NCBI GenBank assembly: GCA_964368625.1
Contig: CAYJBH010000009.1
Coordinates: 28,535 to 92,534 of the forward strand
Source: CAYJBH01 sp964368625
GTDB lineage: Bacteria > Bacillota > Clostridia > Oscillospirales > Ruminococcaceae
DNA length: 64,000 nucleotides
Reading direction: 5' to 3'
Made by a program: the position numbers and the translations under genes. Of the stretch, positions 24,807 to 32,492 are shown piece after piece; within the stretch, counting starts at the first letter, position 1; each line of letters opens with the position of its first letter. The notes beneath the pieces are model-generated. The model saw nothing but the letters and a program-made list of their open reading frames with translations. It was not told the DNA's origin and ran no database searches.

Positions 24807-25064
24807 CTATTGTTCCGGATAAACGCTTACTCTTTTGCGTCCTGCACCGAATTTTTCAAATTTTACACGTCCGCCTTCTAAAGCAAATAATGTGTAATCG
24901 CTTCCGCAACCTACATTATTTCCTGGATGGATATGTGTTCCACGTTGACGTACTAAAATATTTCCTGCTAATACTGCCTGGCCGTCTGCACGTTTTACGC
25001 CAAGTCGTTTTGATTCTGAATCACGTCCGTTCTTTGTTGAACCAACACCTTTTTTATGTGCCAT
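24807..25064 (-). CDS. rpmA: 50S ribosomal protein L27
   Basis: An 85-residue large-subunit protein at the peptidyl-transferase centre. The start MAHKKGVGSTKNGRDSESKR is the mature form. It lacks the N-terminal extension that most Firmicutes L27 proteins carry and that the protease Prp removes. The ATG follows GAGAGGAATTTATA, a good ribosome binding site, so no extension is hidden upstream. Only 37 bp separate it from rplU, leaving no room for the prp (ysxB) gene that normally sits between the two. Confidence 0.97.
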   Translation of the reverse strand: MAHKKGVGSTKNGRDSESKRLGVKRADGQAVLAGNILVRQRGTHIHPGNNVGCGSDYTLFALEGGRVKFEKFGAGRKRVSVYPEQ

Positions 25065-25101
25065 TATAAATTCCTCTCAAATAGGTTTATCTCTTTTAAT
25101 A

Positions 25102-25413
25102 CTATGAGTTAATTGCGGTTATTTCCACCTTAGAATAGGGCTGACGATGTCCGAGTTTTCTTGCAGAGCCTTTTTTAGGACGATAGGTAAATACAGTTAT
25201 TTTTTTTGCTTTACCGTTTTTTACAAGTTTTGCCTCTACCGTTGCACCTTTAACTGTTGGTGTTCCGAATTTCACTGCGCCTTCCTCACCTATTGTGAGA
25301 ATTTGGTCGAACACGACCTTGTCGCCGTCGTTAACGTTAAGCTTTTCAATGTAGAGTACATCTCCTACCTGAACGCTATACTGTTTTCCTCCGGTTACTA
25401 TTGTTGCTTTCAT
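25102..25413 (-). CDS. rplU: 50S ribosomal protein L21
   Basis: A 103-residue large-subunit 23S rRNA-binding protein with the full family length: MKATIVTGGKQYSVQVGDV at the start and RPKKGSARKLGHRQPYSKV, the rRNA-binding C terminus. It is the first gene of the rplU-rpmA operon, preceded by a GC-rich structured leader and a consensus promoter. Autoregulation of L21 through its leader is known in Firmicutes and is likely here. Confidence 0.97.
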   Translation of the reverse strand: MKATIVTGGKQYSVQVGDVLYIEKLNVNDGDKVVFDQILTIGEEGAVKFGTPTVKGATVEAKLVKNGKAKKITVFTYRPKKGSARKLGHRQPYSKVEITAINS

Positions 25414-25494
25414 AATTTTCCTTTCTCTTGTCTGTCAGAGCCACGCTGAATTCGGCGGCATTTCGCACTTGAAGGCCGTTTCCAGGCGGGGTTG
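25414..25494 (-). promoter_or_regulatory. Structured rplU 5' leader (probable L21 leader)
   Basis: About 80 nt of transcribed leader, much richer in G and C than its surroundings. Visible pairings include GCC-TGGAAAC-GGC and CGCCGAATTCAGCG. Position and size match the Firmicutes L21 leader (Rfam RF00559), an autoregulatory structure bound by L21. I could not align it to the family. Confidence 0.55.
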
Positions 25495-25500
25495 ATTTTT

Positions 25501-25529
25501 ATTTTAACATATCTACACTGCTATGTCAA
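25501..25529 (-). promoter_or_regulatory. Promoter of rplU-rpmA
   Basis: Minus-strand TTGACA (25524-25529) and TAAAAT (25501-25506) with a 17-bp spacer. The predicted start near 25494 gives the 80-nt leader. Confidence 0.75.
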
Positions 25530-25611
25530 GTAATTTATTATACACTTATTAATTTTATTACCAAATATTACATTAATGCCGGTTGTTAGATTGTATGGTT
25601 CCTATTTTTTC

Positions 25612-25640
25612 TTTACAAATTGTAGCATATCTGATATACT
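25612..25640 (+). promoter_or_regulatory. Promoter of paaK
   Basis: TTTACA (25612-25617) and TATACT (25635-25640) with a 17-bp spacer. The start point would be near 25647, giving a leader of about 24 nt to the ATG at 25671 and supporting that start over the GTG at 25656. Confidence 0.65.
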
Positions 25641-25670
25641 TTAAAAAATTAACTTGTGAGATTATGTGGA

Positions 25671-26987
25671 ATGAATAATATTTACAATCGTGATATGGAA
25701 TGCTTAAATAGAATCGATCTTGAATCTTTACAGCTTGAAAGATTAAAGTCGCTTGTTGAGTACTGTGAGAAAAATGTTCCCTTTTACCAGGAACGTCTTT
25801 CAAAGGCCGGTGTTACTGCCGACAAGATTAAAGCTTTATCAGATATTAAATATATACCTTATACAACTAAAGAAGATTTAAGAGATACTTATCCTTTTGG
25901 TCTGTTTGGTGTTAAGCCTAAGGAACTTGTTAGACTTCATGCTTCATCGGGTACCACAGGAAATCCAACTGTAGTAGGTTATACTAGGGATGATTTAGAT
26001 TGCTGGGCCGAGCAGGTTGCAAGAATTGTAGTAGCTGCCGGAGCTTCTGATGAGACTATGGTTCAGATCTGTTTTGGTTACGGCATGTTTACCGGTGCAC
26101 TTGGTCTTCATTATGGGCTTGAACGCATAGGAGCTACCGTTGTTCCTACGTCCTCGGGTAACACCGAAAAACAGCTTAAATTTATGAGAGACTTTAAAAC
26201 AGATGCTATTGTTGCCACGCCTTCATACTGTTTATATTTAGCTGAGGCAGCCCAAGAGATTTCTTCAACACATCCTATGTCTGAATATTCAGTTAAATTT
26301 GGTATTCTTGGTAGCGAGAGCACCACAGTTGCTATGAGAAAACGAATTGAAGAACGGTGGGGCGGAGGGTTATTTACTACAGATAACTATGGCATTTCCG
26401 AGCTTAACGGCCCCGGAATTTCTGGCGAGTGTCATTTAAGACAGGGACTTCACATCTGTGAGGATCATTTCCTTTGCGAAATAATAGATCCAAACACTTT
26501 AGAGGTAATGGATCGAGGTGATACCGGTGAAATGGTTATAACAAACCTAACTAAACGTGGACTTCCAATGCTTCGCTATCGCACAAAAGATATTACCTCT
26601 ATAAATTATGATACCTGTGAATGTGGCCGCACTAGTGCTAGAATGGTTAAACTAACCGGTCGAAGTGATGATATGATTAAGGTTAGAGGTGTTAATGTAT
26701 TCCCGACCCAGCTAGAGTCTGCTTTAATTGAAACACCTGAGGTTACTGCCCACTACAGATTAATCGTAAGAAGTGAGCAATTTTTTGATTCACTTGAAGT
26801 TCAGATAGAACTTGCCGATGAAGCTTTGTTAACGAAGCCGCTTGCTCTAGAAAAAATTAAGAGAAAGCTAGATAAAAAGGTTCACGATACCCTTGGAATA
26901 AAGGTTGAGACAACACTGGTTGCACCTAAAGCCCTAGAGCGTTTTACCGGAAAGGCTAAAAGGGTTTATGATATGAGAAATAAATAG
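25671..26987 (+). CDS. paaK: Phenylacetate-CoA ligase (PaaK-like adenylate-forming enzyme)
   Basis: A 438-residue adenylate-forming CoA ligase. It carries the AMP-binding P-loop LHASSGTTGNPTVVGY, the NYGISELNGPG motif and a C-terminal lid with GRSDDMIKVRGVNVFP, all diagnostic for the PaaK branch. It activates phenylacetate, indoleacetate or another aryl acid to the CoA thioester. In gut Clostridia these genes usually accompany indolepyruvate ferredoxin oxidoreductase; no such partner is next to it here. The frame opens five codons earlier at GTG 25656, but promoter spacing favours the ATG at 25671. Confidence 0.92.
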   Translation: MNNIYNRDMECLNRIDLESLQLERLKSLVEYCEKNVPFYQERLSKAGVTADKIKALSDIKYIPYTTKEDLRDTYPFGLFGVKPKELVRLHASSGTTGNPTVVGYTRDDLDCWAEQVARIVVAAGASDETMVQICFGYGMFTGALGLHYGLERIGATVVPTSSGNTEKQLKFMRDFKTDAIVATPSYCLYLAEAAQEISSTHPMSEYSVKFGILGSESTTVAMRKRIEERWGGGLFTTDNYGISELNGPGISGECHLRQGLHICEDHFLCEIIDPNTLEVMDRGDTGEMVITNLTKRGLPMLRYRTKDITSINYDTCECGRTSARMVKLTGRSDDMIKVRGVNVFPTQLESALIETPEVTAHYRLIVRSEQFFDSLEVQIELADEALLTKPLALEKIKRKLDKKVHDTLGIKVETTLVAPKALERFTGKAKRVYDMRNK

Positions 26988-27325
26988 CTTTTTGTCATAG
27001 TTTAATGGTTATTACTGTTAACTTTTAGAGCTTATATGTTTAAAAAATAAATAGTGCATAAATATTGTATAATTCCCGAAGAATCACCATTCATTGGGAG
27101 TTATATTTTAACCTTTTATTGACCGATATGGTCAATTATTGCTTTATATATTTGAATTTTATACCTAAAACATTATGGCTAAATTGAGTTTTACTTTTAT
27201 TTTAATAGCAAGTCCTTTTTGTTTTTTATCATTGTTGTTTATTATTATTTTCAATTTTTTATTTACTCTTATTGTTTTTTATGTTCTTGTTAGCCCGAGC
27301 AATAGTCAGTTTTATGCCGATTTAC

Positions 27326-27341
27326 TGTTCCACGTGGAACA
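27326..27341. promoter_or_regulatory. parS: parS site 1
   Basis: TGTTCCACGTGGAACA, a perfect 16-bp palindrome matching the universal bacterial parS core (TGTTNCACGTGNAACA), bound by ParB. Located 4.3 kb before parB. Confidence 0.92.
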
Positions 27342-27885
27342 TATCAAAATATGTCTAAATTTGACTGTTAATACTAATATTGCATTGTTAGTAGGTGGAG
27401 ATAAGTTTAATATTTTATTCGACTTGTAAAACTAAATTTTAAAATGAAAAAAAGATGAGAATTTAAAATGTGACTAACATCATATTATAAATTAACGTTA
27501 TCACAACACACCCGCAAGAGGTTAATAATAATTTATTATATATCAATTTATTTGAATAACGCTAAATAATAATTTGTGTTTAGAAATATATACTGAGTAT
27601 AAGTATTAATTTTTATATTTGATAAAGAAAAAATTACTTATGTAAAGGAACTAAGTATAATATTTGTGAAATGAACCTTCAAATAAATCAATAAACATGA
27701 TACTACTACAAAATTTAGTTAACAATATTACGTTTGAAAATAATATCTAGTTAGCAGTAGAAAAAATAATCATAATACTTTAGTTTTAAATTTCAAGTAA
27801 TAAATTTACTTGTACAAAGAATTAATGTATTATGAATTAAATATATTAACTAGTTTTCTCACTGTTAAATATATAAGCTAAAACA

Positions 27886-27901
27886 TGTTCCACGTGGAAC
27901 A
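27886..27901. promoter_or_regulatory. parS: parS site 2
   Basis: An identical 16-bp palindrome, 560 bp from the first, in the same gene-free AT-rich stretch. Confidence 0.92.
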
Positions 27902-28003
27902 AATAATCATTAAAACAAAAATATGTTAAGCCTAGATGATGTTATAAAAAGATGCAAAATAATATAGCTTAGTTGAAAACATAACTCTTTAATAAAGCAA
28001 AAG

Positions 28004-28048
28004 CAAAAAAAGCCTTTAAACATAACGGTTTACAGAGATGGAGGCTTT
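28004..28048 (-). terminator. Possible minus-strand terminator with a bulged stem
   Basis: On the minus strand AAAGCCT...AGGCTTT closes a stem that continues as TAAAC/GTTTA after an asymmetric bulge, with CGTTAT in the loop and a run of T residues after it. It would stop transcription running leftward out of the radical-SAM region, although no leftward gene is recognised there. Confidence 0.45.
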
Positions 28049-28207
28049 CAACAATAAGATAAAGTTTTCAACAAGACATAAATAAATACATTTTTTAAGT
28101 TAACTATTAAATAAATTAATTGCAAAAAATATAATTATGATATAAAATTGAAAGTAGATAAATATAAACATGTAAATATATGTGATTAGTAATTGAAAGG
28201 TGAAAAC

Positions 28208-29677
28208 TTGAAATCAAACGAAATAATTTTATGTGGTGTAAATTCACGTTACATTCATTCGTCGTTAGCAATTCATTATCTTGCTGAAAATATAAAAAAT
28301 GATGTTGACCTAATTGAGTGGACAATAAATAAATCGGAACAGGAACTATCTGAATTACTTATTTCTAGTTCAGCTAATGTGATATGCTTCTCATGTTACA
28401 TATGGAACATAGAATATATAACAAATGTTATTAGAGCAATTAGAATAAAAGCAGGTGATAAGATAATAATACTAGGCGGGCCGCAGGTTAGCTATACGCC
28501 AGATATGTATATAGAAAGTGGAACAGCAGACTATGTTGTAAGTGGAGAGGGGGAATTACCTTTTGCTATATTAATAGAGCAAATTTTTAGTGGAGAAGTA
28601 GAAGATCGAAGAATGATAACATTAATTGATGGGGTTAGCTGCAGAGGTTACATATCAAAGCCGTACTTTGACAATAGTATCCCAATTAGTCCGTATAAAC
28701 AAAGATACATAAGGATGCTTGAGGGAAGAATAAGCTATATAGAAACAGTTAGAGGATGTCCGTTTGGCTGTACATTCTGCTTATCAGGGAGAAAAGAGCC
28801 GGTTAAGTATATGCCTATGGAACAGGTTAAGAGAAATATACTAACATTAGCGAACTCCGGAACAAAAACAATCAAATTTGTTGATCGAAGCTTTAATGCT
28901 AACGAGGGCAGAGCAAAGCAGATTGTGAAGTTTATAATTGAAGAATATAGTACGTATCCGGTCGGTATACAGTTTCACTTTGAAATAGCTGCAGATGTGA
29001 TGTCGGATGACCTGGTAGAAATGTTTTGCACATCACACAAGGGCTTATTTAGGTTAGAGATAGGTATACAAAGTTTAAACCATGAAACCTTAAGCGCTAT
29101 TAATAGAAAAATGAATATAGAAAAGCTAAAAAGGAACATAAGAAGGCTGCAAGAGAGTGGGAGTGTACATCTTCATCTAGATTTAATTGCTGGTTTGCCA
29201 TTTGAAGGTGTTGAAAGCTTAAAGAATAGCTTTAATGCTGTTATGCGATTAAAACCAAACGTTATGCAGCTAGGATTTCTTAAGCTTCTACCGGGATCAC
29301 CTATGTCGTTGAATCCAATGGGAGAGTTTAGAGCATCTCCACCATATGAGGTAATTAAAACAGAGTGGATTACATATGAAGAGATATCTAGGTTAAAGGA
29401 GATTGAGCATCTTTTGGATAAAGTGTATAACAGTGGGAGGTTTAGCAATACACTTATATTAATTAAGGAGTATCAGATGGATCCATATCTATTTTTTGAA
29501 CGTTTTTACGATGAAGCAGGAGTGGTACATGGGGAAAGCTACAATGATCTTGCCAAGAGGTTAATAGAATTTTATGCGCTAACTAATGATAAAGAGAAGT
29601 TATATGAGGCGATGAGGGAGGATATGAGAAGGGTAAATCCCGTTGGACGGTTACCCGGCTTTTTAAAACCTATTTAA
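28208..29677 (+). CDS. B12-binding-domain radical SAM protein (DUF4080 type)
   Basis: A 489-residue enzyme. The N-terminal cobalamin-binding Rossmann domain (residues 1-130; CGVNSRYIHSSLAIHYL, ILGGPQVSYTPD, VSGEGELPF) is followed by a radical SAM core with the [4Fe-4S] motif CPFGCTFC (about residue 183) and downstream GIQSLNHETLSAINRK and DLIAGLPFEG motifs. The C-terminal region matches the DUF4080 class. Such enzymes methylate or rearrange unactivated carbons in RNA, lipids or cofactors; this family's substrate is unknown. Translation probably starts at TTG 28208, placed after AAAGGTG. It sits between parS sites, upstream of parAB. Confidence 0.88.
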   Translation: MKSNEIILCGVNSRYIHSSLAIHYLAENIKNDVDLIEWTINKSEQELSELLISSSANVICFSCYIWNIEYITNVIRAIRIKAGDKIIILGGPQVSYTPDMYIESGTADYVVSGEGELPFAILIEQIFSGEVEDRRMITLIDGVSCRGYISKPYFDNSIPISPYKQRYIRMLEGRISYIETVRGCPFGCTFCLSGRKEPVKYMPMEQVKRNILTLANSGTKTIKFVDRSFNANEGRAKQIVKFIIEEYSTYPVGIQFHFEIAADVMSDDLVEMFCTSHKGLFRLEIGIQSLNHETLSAINRKMNIEKLKRNIRRLQESGSVHLHLDLIAGLPFEGVESLKNSFNAVMRLKPNVMQLGFLKLLPGSPMSLNPMGEFRASPPYEVIKTEWITYEEISRLKEIEHLLDKVYNSGRFSNTLILIKEYQMDPYLFFERFYDEAGVVHGESYNDLAKRLIEFYALTNDKEKLYEAMREDMRRVNPVGRLPGFLKPI

Positions 29678-29817
29678 ATAAGGAAAATCTATACAAAAAA
29701 ATGTATTATAATAAAAAAATATAAAAAAATTATAACACAACATATTGATATACATAAAACTGTAATAAAAAGCTGAAACACTTATAAATAGGATAAAACA
29801 AGGTGAAAAACAAATTA

Positions 29818-29833
29818 TGTTCCACGTGGAACA
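29818..29833. promoter_or_regulatory. parS: parS site 3
   Basis: A third identical copy of TGTTCCACGTGGAACA, in the 268-bp gap before the methyltransferase gene and about 1 kb before parA. Confidence 0.92.
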
Positions 29834-29945
29834 TTTCAAAATATAGAGATTATAAAAGATAAACAGGTTACAATAGAAAAAATAGAGCTTTTCAAATAGA
29901 AAAAAATGTGTTAAAATAGGAAAATCATCATTAAAAGGTAAATGA

Positions 29946-30713
29946 ATGAATTATATCGATATTAATGCTAAAACGATTGATAGCTGGGTTAAGAACGGCT
30001 GGGAATGGGGCATGAGCATAGATCACGAGTGCTATATAAATGCGCTTAATGGCTATTGGAATGTTCTATTAACGCCAACTAAGGCAGTTCCAAAGGAGTG
30101 GATTGGCGAGTTAAAGGGTAAAAAGTTACTGGGGCTAGCATGTGGAGGCGGTCAGCAGATGCCAATATTTGCTGCTTGTGGTGCTATTTGTACAGTTTTG
30201 GATTTATCAAACGAGCAGCTGGAAAGCGAGAGAAAAGTAAGTAGCCGTGAGGGGTATGATATATCAATCATTAAAGTCGATATGACTAAACCCTTACCGT
30301 TAAAGGATGAAGAGTTTGACATAATTTTCCACCCTGTTTCCAACTGCTACGTACTGGATGTAGAACATGTATTTAAGGAATGTTTTAGGGTTCTTAAAAG
30401 GGGCGGTGTTTTATTGTCGGGTCTCGATAATGGAATTAACTTTTTAATGGAAGATGACGATGAGACAAGGATTGTTAACAGGTTGCCATACAATCCATTA
30501 AAAGATGAAGACCAGTATAATCGATCAATAGAAAAAAATGATGGAATACAGTTTTCACATACAATGGAAGAACAAATAGGTTGTCAATTGAAGGCAGGGT
30601 TCAACCTAACAGATATTTATGAAGACACAAATGGATACGGCAAGCTACACGAGTTGGGAATACCATGCTTTGTGGCTACAAGATCGGTAAAACCACAGTA
30701 TAGAACTAGATAA
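29946..30713 (+). CDS. Class I SAM-dependent methyltransferase
   Basis: A 255-residue methyltransferase. Motif I is KLLGLACGGGQQMP (about residues 57-70), motif II is the acidic CTVLDLSNEQL, and motif IV is FDIIFHPVSNCYV. The protein resembles small-molecule or tRNA/ubiquinone-type methyltransferases often annotated UbiE-like, but the substrate cannot be read from sequence. It lies directly upstream of parA, on the same strand, 74 bp away. Confidence 0.85.
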   Translation: MNYIDINAKTIDSWVKNGWEWGMSIDHECYINALNGYWNVLLTPTKAVPKEWIGELKGKKLLGLACGGGQQMPIFAACGAICTVLDLSNEQLESERKVSSREGYDISIIKVDMTKPLPLKDEEFDIIFHPVSNCYVLDVEHVFKECFRVLKRGGVLLSGLDNGINFLMEDDDETRIVNRLPYNPLKDEDQYNRSIEKNDGIQFSHTMEEQIGCQLKAGFNLTDIYEDTNGYGKLHELGIPCFVATRSVKPQYRTR

Positions 30714-30787
30714 GAAAACAGTTATAGATAAACCAATAGAGATTAGGGTAAGCGATAGCAAGCGTATATATAAAGGAACGGGAAGAT

Positions 30788-31555
30788 ATGGCGAAAATTA
30801 TTACGGTAACAAACCAAAAAGGTGGTGTGGGTAAAACCACAACCGCTGTTAATCTTGGCTGTGGTTTGGGGATTAAAGGAAAAAGAGTATTAATTGTAGA
30901 CCTAGACCCTCAGGGAAATACAACCGGAGGCGTTGGGGTTCGAAAGGCTGAAATTACCAACGGTACATATAGCTGTCTTATTAAACCTGCCGATGTTGAA
31001 AAGTCAATTGTAAAAACCGCATTTAAGCTAGATGTAATACCGGCAAATATAGAGTTGTCAGGTGCAGGAATTGAACTGGTATCACTTGAAAATAGAGAAT
31101 CTAGGCTACGTACGGCACTTATGCGGGTTAGAGAAAACTACGATTTTATTATAATAGACTGCCCACCTTCGCTTGATTTATTAACGCTAAACGGATTATG
31201 TGCAGCTGATACACTAATAATCCCAATGCAGTGTGAGTTTCTTGCACTTGAAGGATTGTCAGAATTAATGTCGACGGTAAGAAAGGTAAAATCAATGTAC
31301 AACCAACACCTCGACATAGAAGGAGTTCTAATGACAATGTATGATGGGAGATTAAACCTAACGCTGCAGGTTGCACATGAGCTAAAGAAGTTCTTTAAAA
31401 CAAAGGTTTATAAAACAACCATACCAAGAAACGTGAGATTATCAGAGGCTCCAAGTTATGGGCAACCAATCCAGTCGTACGATCCGTCGTCAAAAGGATG
31501 CGCTGCATATACGCAGTTTACAGAAGAGTTTTTGCAGAGCAACAAAAATATATAG
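30788..31555 (+). CDS. parA: Chromosome-partitioning ATPase ParA (Soj)
   Basis: A 255-residue deviant Walker-A ATPase. KGGVGKTTTAVNLG (residues 10-23) carries the signature lysine pair, followed by VDLDPQGNTTGG and IIDCPPSLDLLT. The length and lack of an N-terminal DNA-binding extension are those of chromosomal Soj. It binds DNA as an ATP dimer and is released by ParB, moving origins apart and modulating DnaA. Next to parB (49-bp gap). Confidence 0.96.
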   Translation: MAKIITVTNQKGGVGKTTTAVNLGCGLGIKGKRVLIVDLDPQGNTTGGVGVRKAEITNGTYSCLIKPADVEKSIVKTAFKLDVIPANIELSGAGIELVSLENRESRLRTALMRVRENYDFIIIDCPPSLDLLTLNGLCAADTLIIPMQCEFLALEGLSELMSTVRKVKSMYNQHLDIEGVLMTMYDGRLNLTLQVAHELKKFFKTKVYKTTIPRNVRLSEAPSYGQPIQSYDPSSKGCAAYTQFTEEFLQSNKNI

Positions 31556-31604
31556 TAAGTTGACTAAAAGATAAGTATATAACCAATATAGTTATGGAGG
31601 AGAA

Positions 31605-32465
31605 ATGGCAAAGAAGGGCGGTCTTGGGAAAGGTTTAGACTCGCTGTTTCAGGATGTGAGGCAGGAAAAGGTTGGCGTAAAGGAAACAATTAAGATAGGC
31701 TTAATTGAGCCGGAAAAAGGTCAGCCGAGAAAACATTTTGATGAAAAGGAGCTGTCCGAGTTATCGCACAGTATATCACAACATGGACTGCTTCAGCCTA
31801 TTATAGTAAGGCCGGTTGGTATAGATGGCTTTAGAATAATAGCTGGTGAACGTAGATGGAGAGCCGCAATGAAGGCCGGTTTAAAGGAAATACCGGCAGT
31901 GGTGCTAGAGGCAAGTGAGCAAACGGCCATGGAAATAGCACTTGTAGAGAACCTTCAGCGTACAGACCTTAATGTTATTGAGGAGGCAGAAGGATTTGTT
32001 CGGCTTATCGAGAGCTTTGGCTTAACACAGGAACAGGCCGCTCAGCGCGTGGGAAAGAGTAGGCCGGCAGTTGCTAATGCGATGCGTCTACTTACACTTA
32101 ATCCAGAGGTTGTTGATTTGCTTCGAGAAGGAAAGCTATCTACAGGCCATGGAAAGGTGTTACTTTCATTATCAGACACAGCTTTGCAGACAGAGGTAGC
32201 AAAAACGGTAATATCAGAAGATTTAAACGTTAGACAGACAGAGTCGCTCTGCAGAAAGATAAATAAAAAGCCGGGAGGGTCGCAACAAAAGCTAAAGCTA
32301 AGGCCGACAATAGCAACTGAGGTAGAAATAGCTCTACAAGAAGTTTTAGGAACAGAGGTTAAGATTAACTATAAAAACGGCAAGGGGAGAATAGAGGTTA
32401 ATTTTTATAGTGACGATCAGCTGAAAAGTTTCGCAAACAGACTAGGGCAGAGAACGATAGACTAA
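31605..32465 (+). CDS. parB: Chromosome-partitioning protein ParB (Spo0J)
   Basis: A 286-residue parS-binding CTPase. It has an N-terminal KKGGLGKGLDSLF ParA-stimulating segment, the CTP-binding boxes with QPRKHFDE and GERRWRAA (about 81-88), the helix-turn-helix LTQEQAAQRVGKSRPAVANAMRLL, and a C-terminal dimerisation domain. It loads at the three parS sites 1.8-4.3 kb upstream and spreads as a sliding clamp. The strong GGAGGAGAA ribosome binding site supports the ATG. Confidence 0.96.
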   Translation: MAKKGGLGKGLDSLFQDVRQEKVGVKETIKIGLIEPEKGQPRKHFDEKELSELSHSISQHGLLQPIIVRPVGIDGFRIIAGERRWRAAMKAGLKEIPAVVLEASEQTAMEIALVENLQRTDLNVIEEAEGFVRLIESFGLTQEQAAQRVGKSRPAVANAMRLLTLNPEVVDLLREGKLSTGHGKVLLSLSDTALQTEVAKTVISEDLNVRQTESLCRKINKKPGGSQQKLKLRPTIATEVEIALQEVLGTEVKINYKNGKGRIEVNFYSDDQLKSFANRLGQRTID

Positions 32466-32492
32466 CAAAGATTATTTAAAATAGGAGGATTT

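Larger units (their letters stand above)
26988..28207. other. 1.2-kb very AT-rich gene-free region with two parS sites
   Basis: No credible gene is present. The region contains two perfect parS palindromes (27326 and 27886), an inverted repeat TTGACC-GATAT-GGTCAA (27119-27135) and a bulged minus-strand hairpin (28004-28048). The longest frame (27175-27429) is a Phe/Leu-rich low-complexity stretch without a ribosome binding site. No DnaA box (TTATNCACA) was found by eye. It may be a centromere-like and origin-proximal spacer. Confidence 0.7.

Noticed and set aside
24549..24881. 110-codon plus-strand frame overlapping tRNA-Pro and rpmA
   Set aside because: Runs antisense through a tRNA and a ribosomal protein gene; a shadow.
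24936..24951. TGTTCCACGT, a parS half in rpmA
   Set aside because: Only the left half matches; the sequence is dictated by conserved L27 codons.
27175..27429. 84-codon open frame in the parS spacer
   Set aside because: Low-complexity Phe/Leu/Ile composition expected from AT-rich DNA, no ribosome binding site, and it contains a parS site. Not called a gene.
26988..28207. Replication origin proper
   Set aside because: The void is AT-rich and near parS, but I see no DnaA-box cluster and no dnaA, so I do not call oriC.
32466..32492. T-box before serS
   Set aside because: Only 27 bp separate parB and serS; no room for a T-box.
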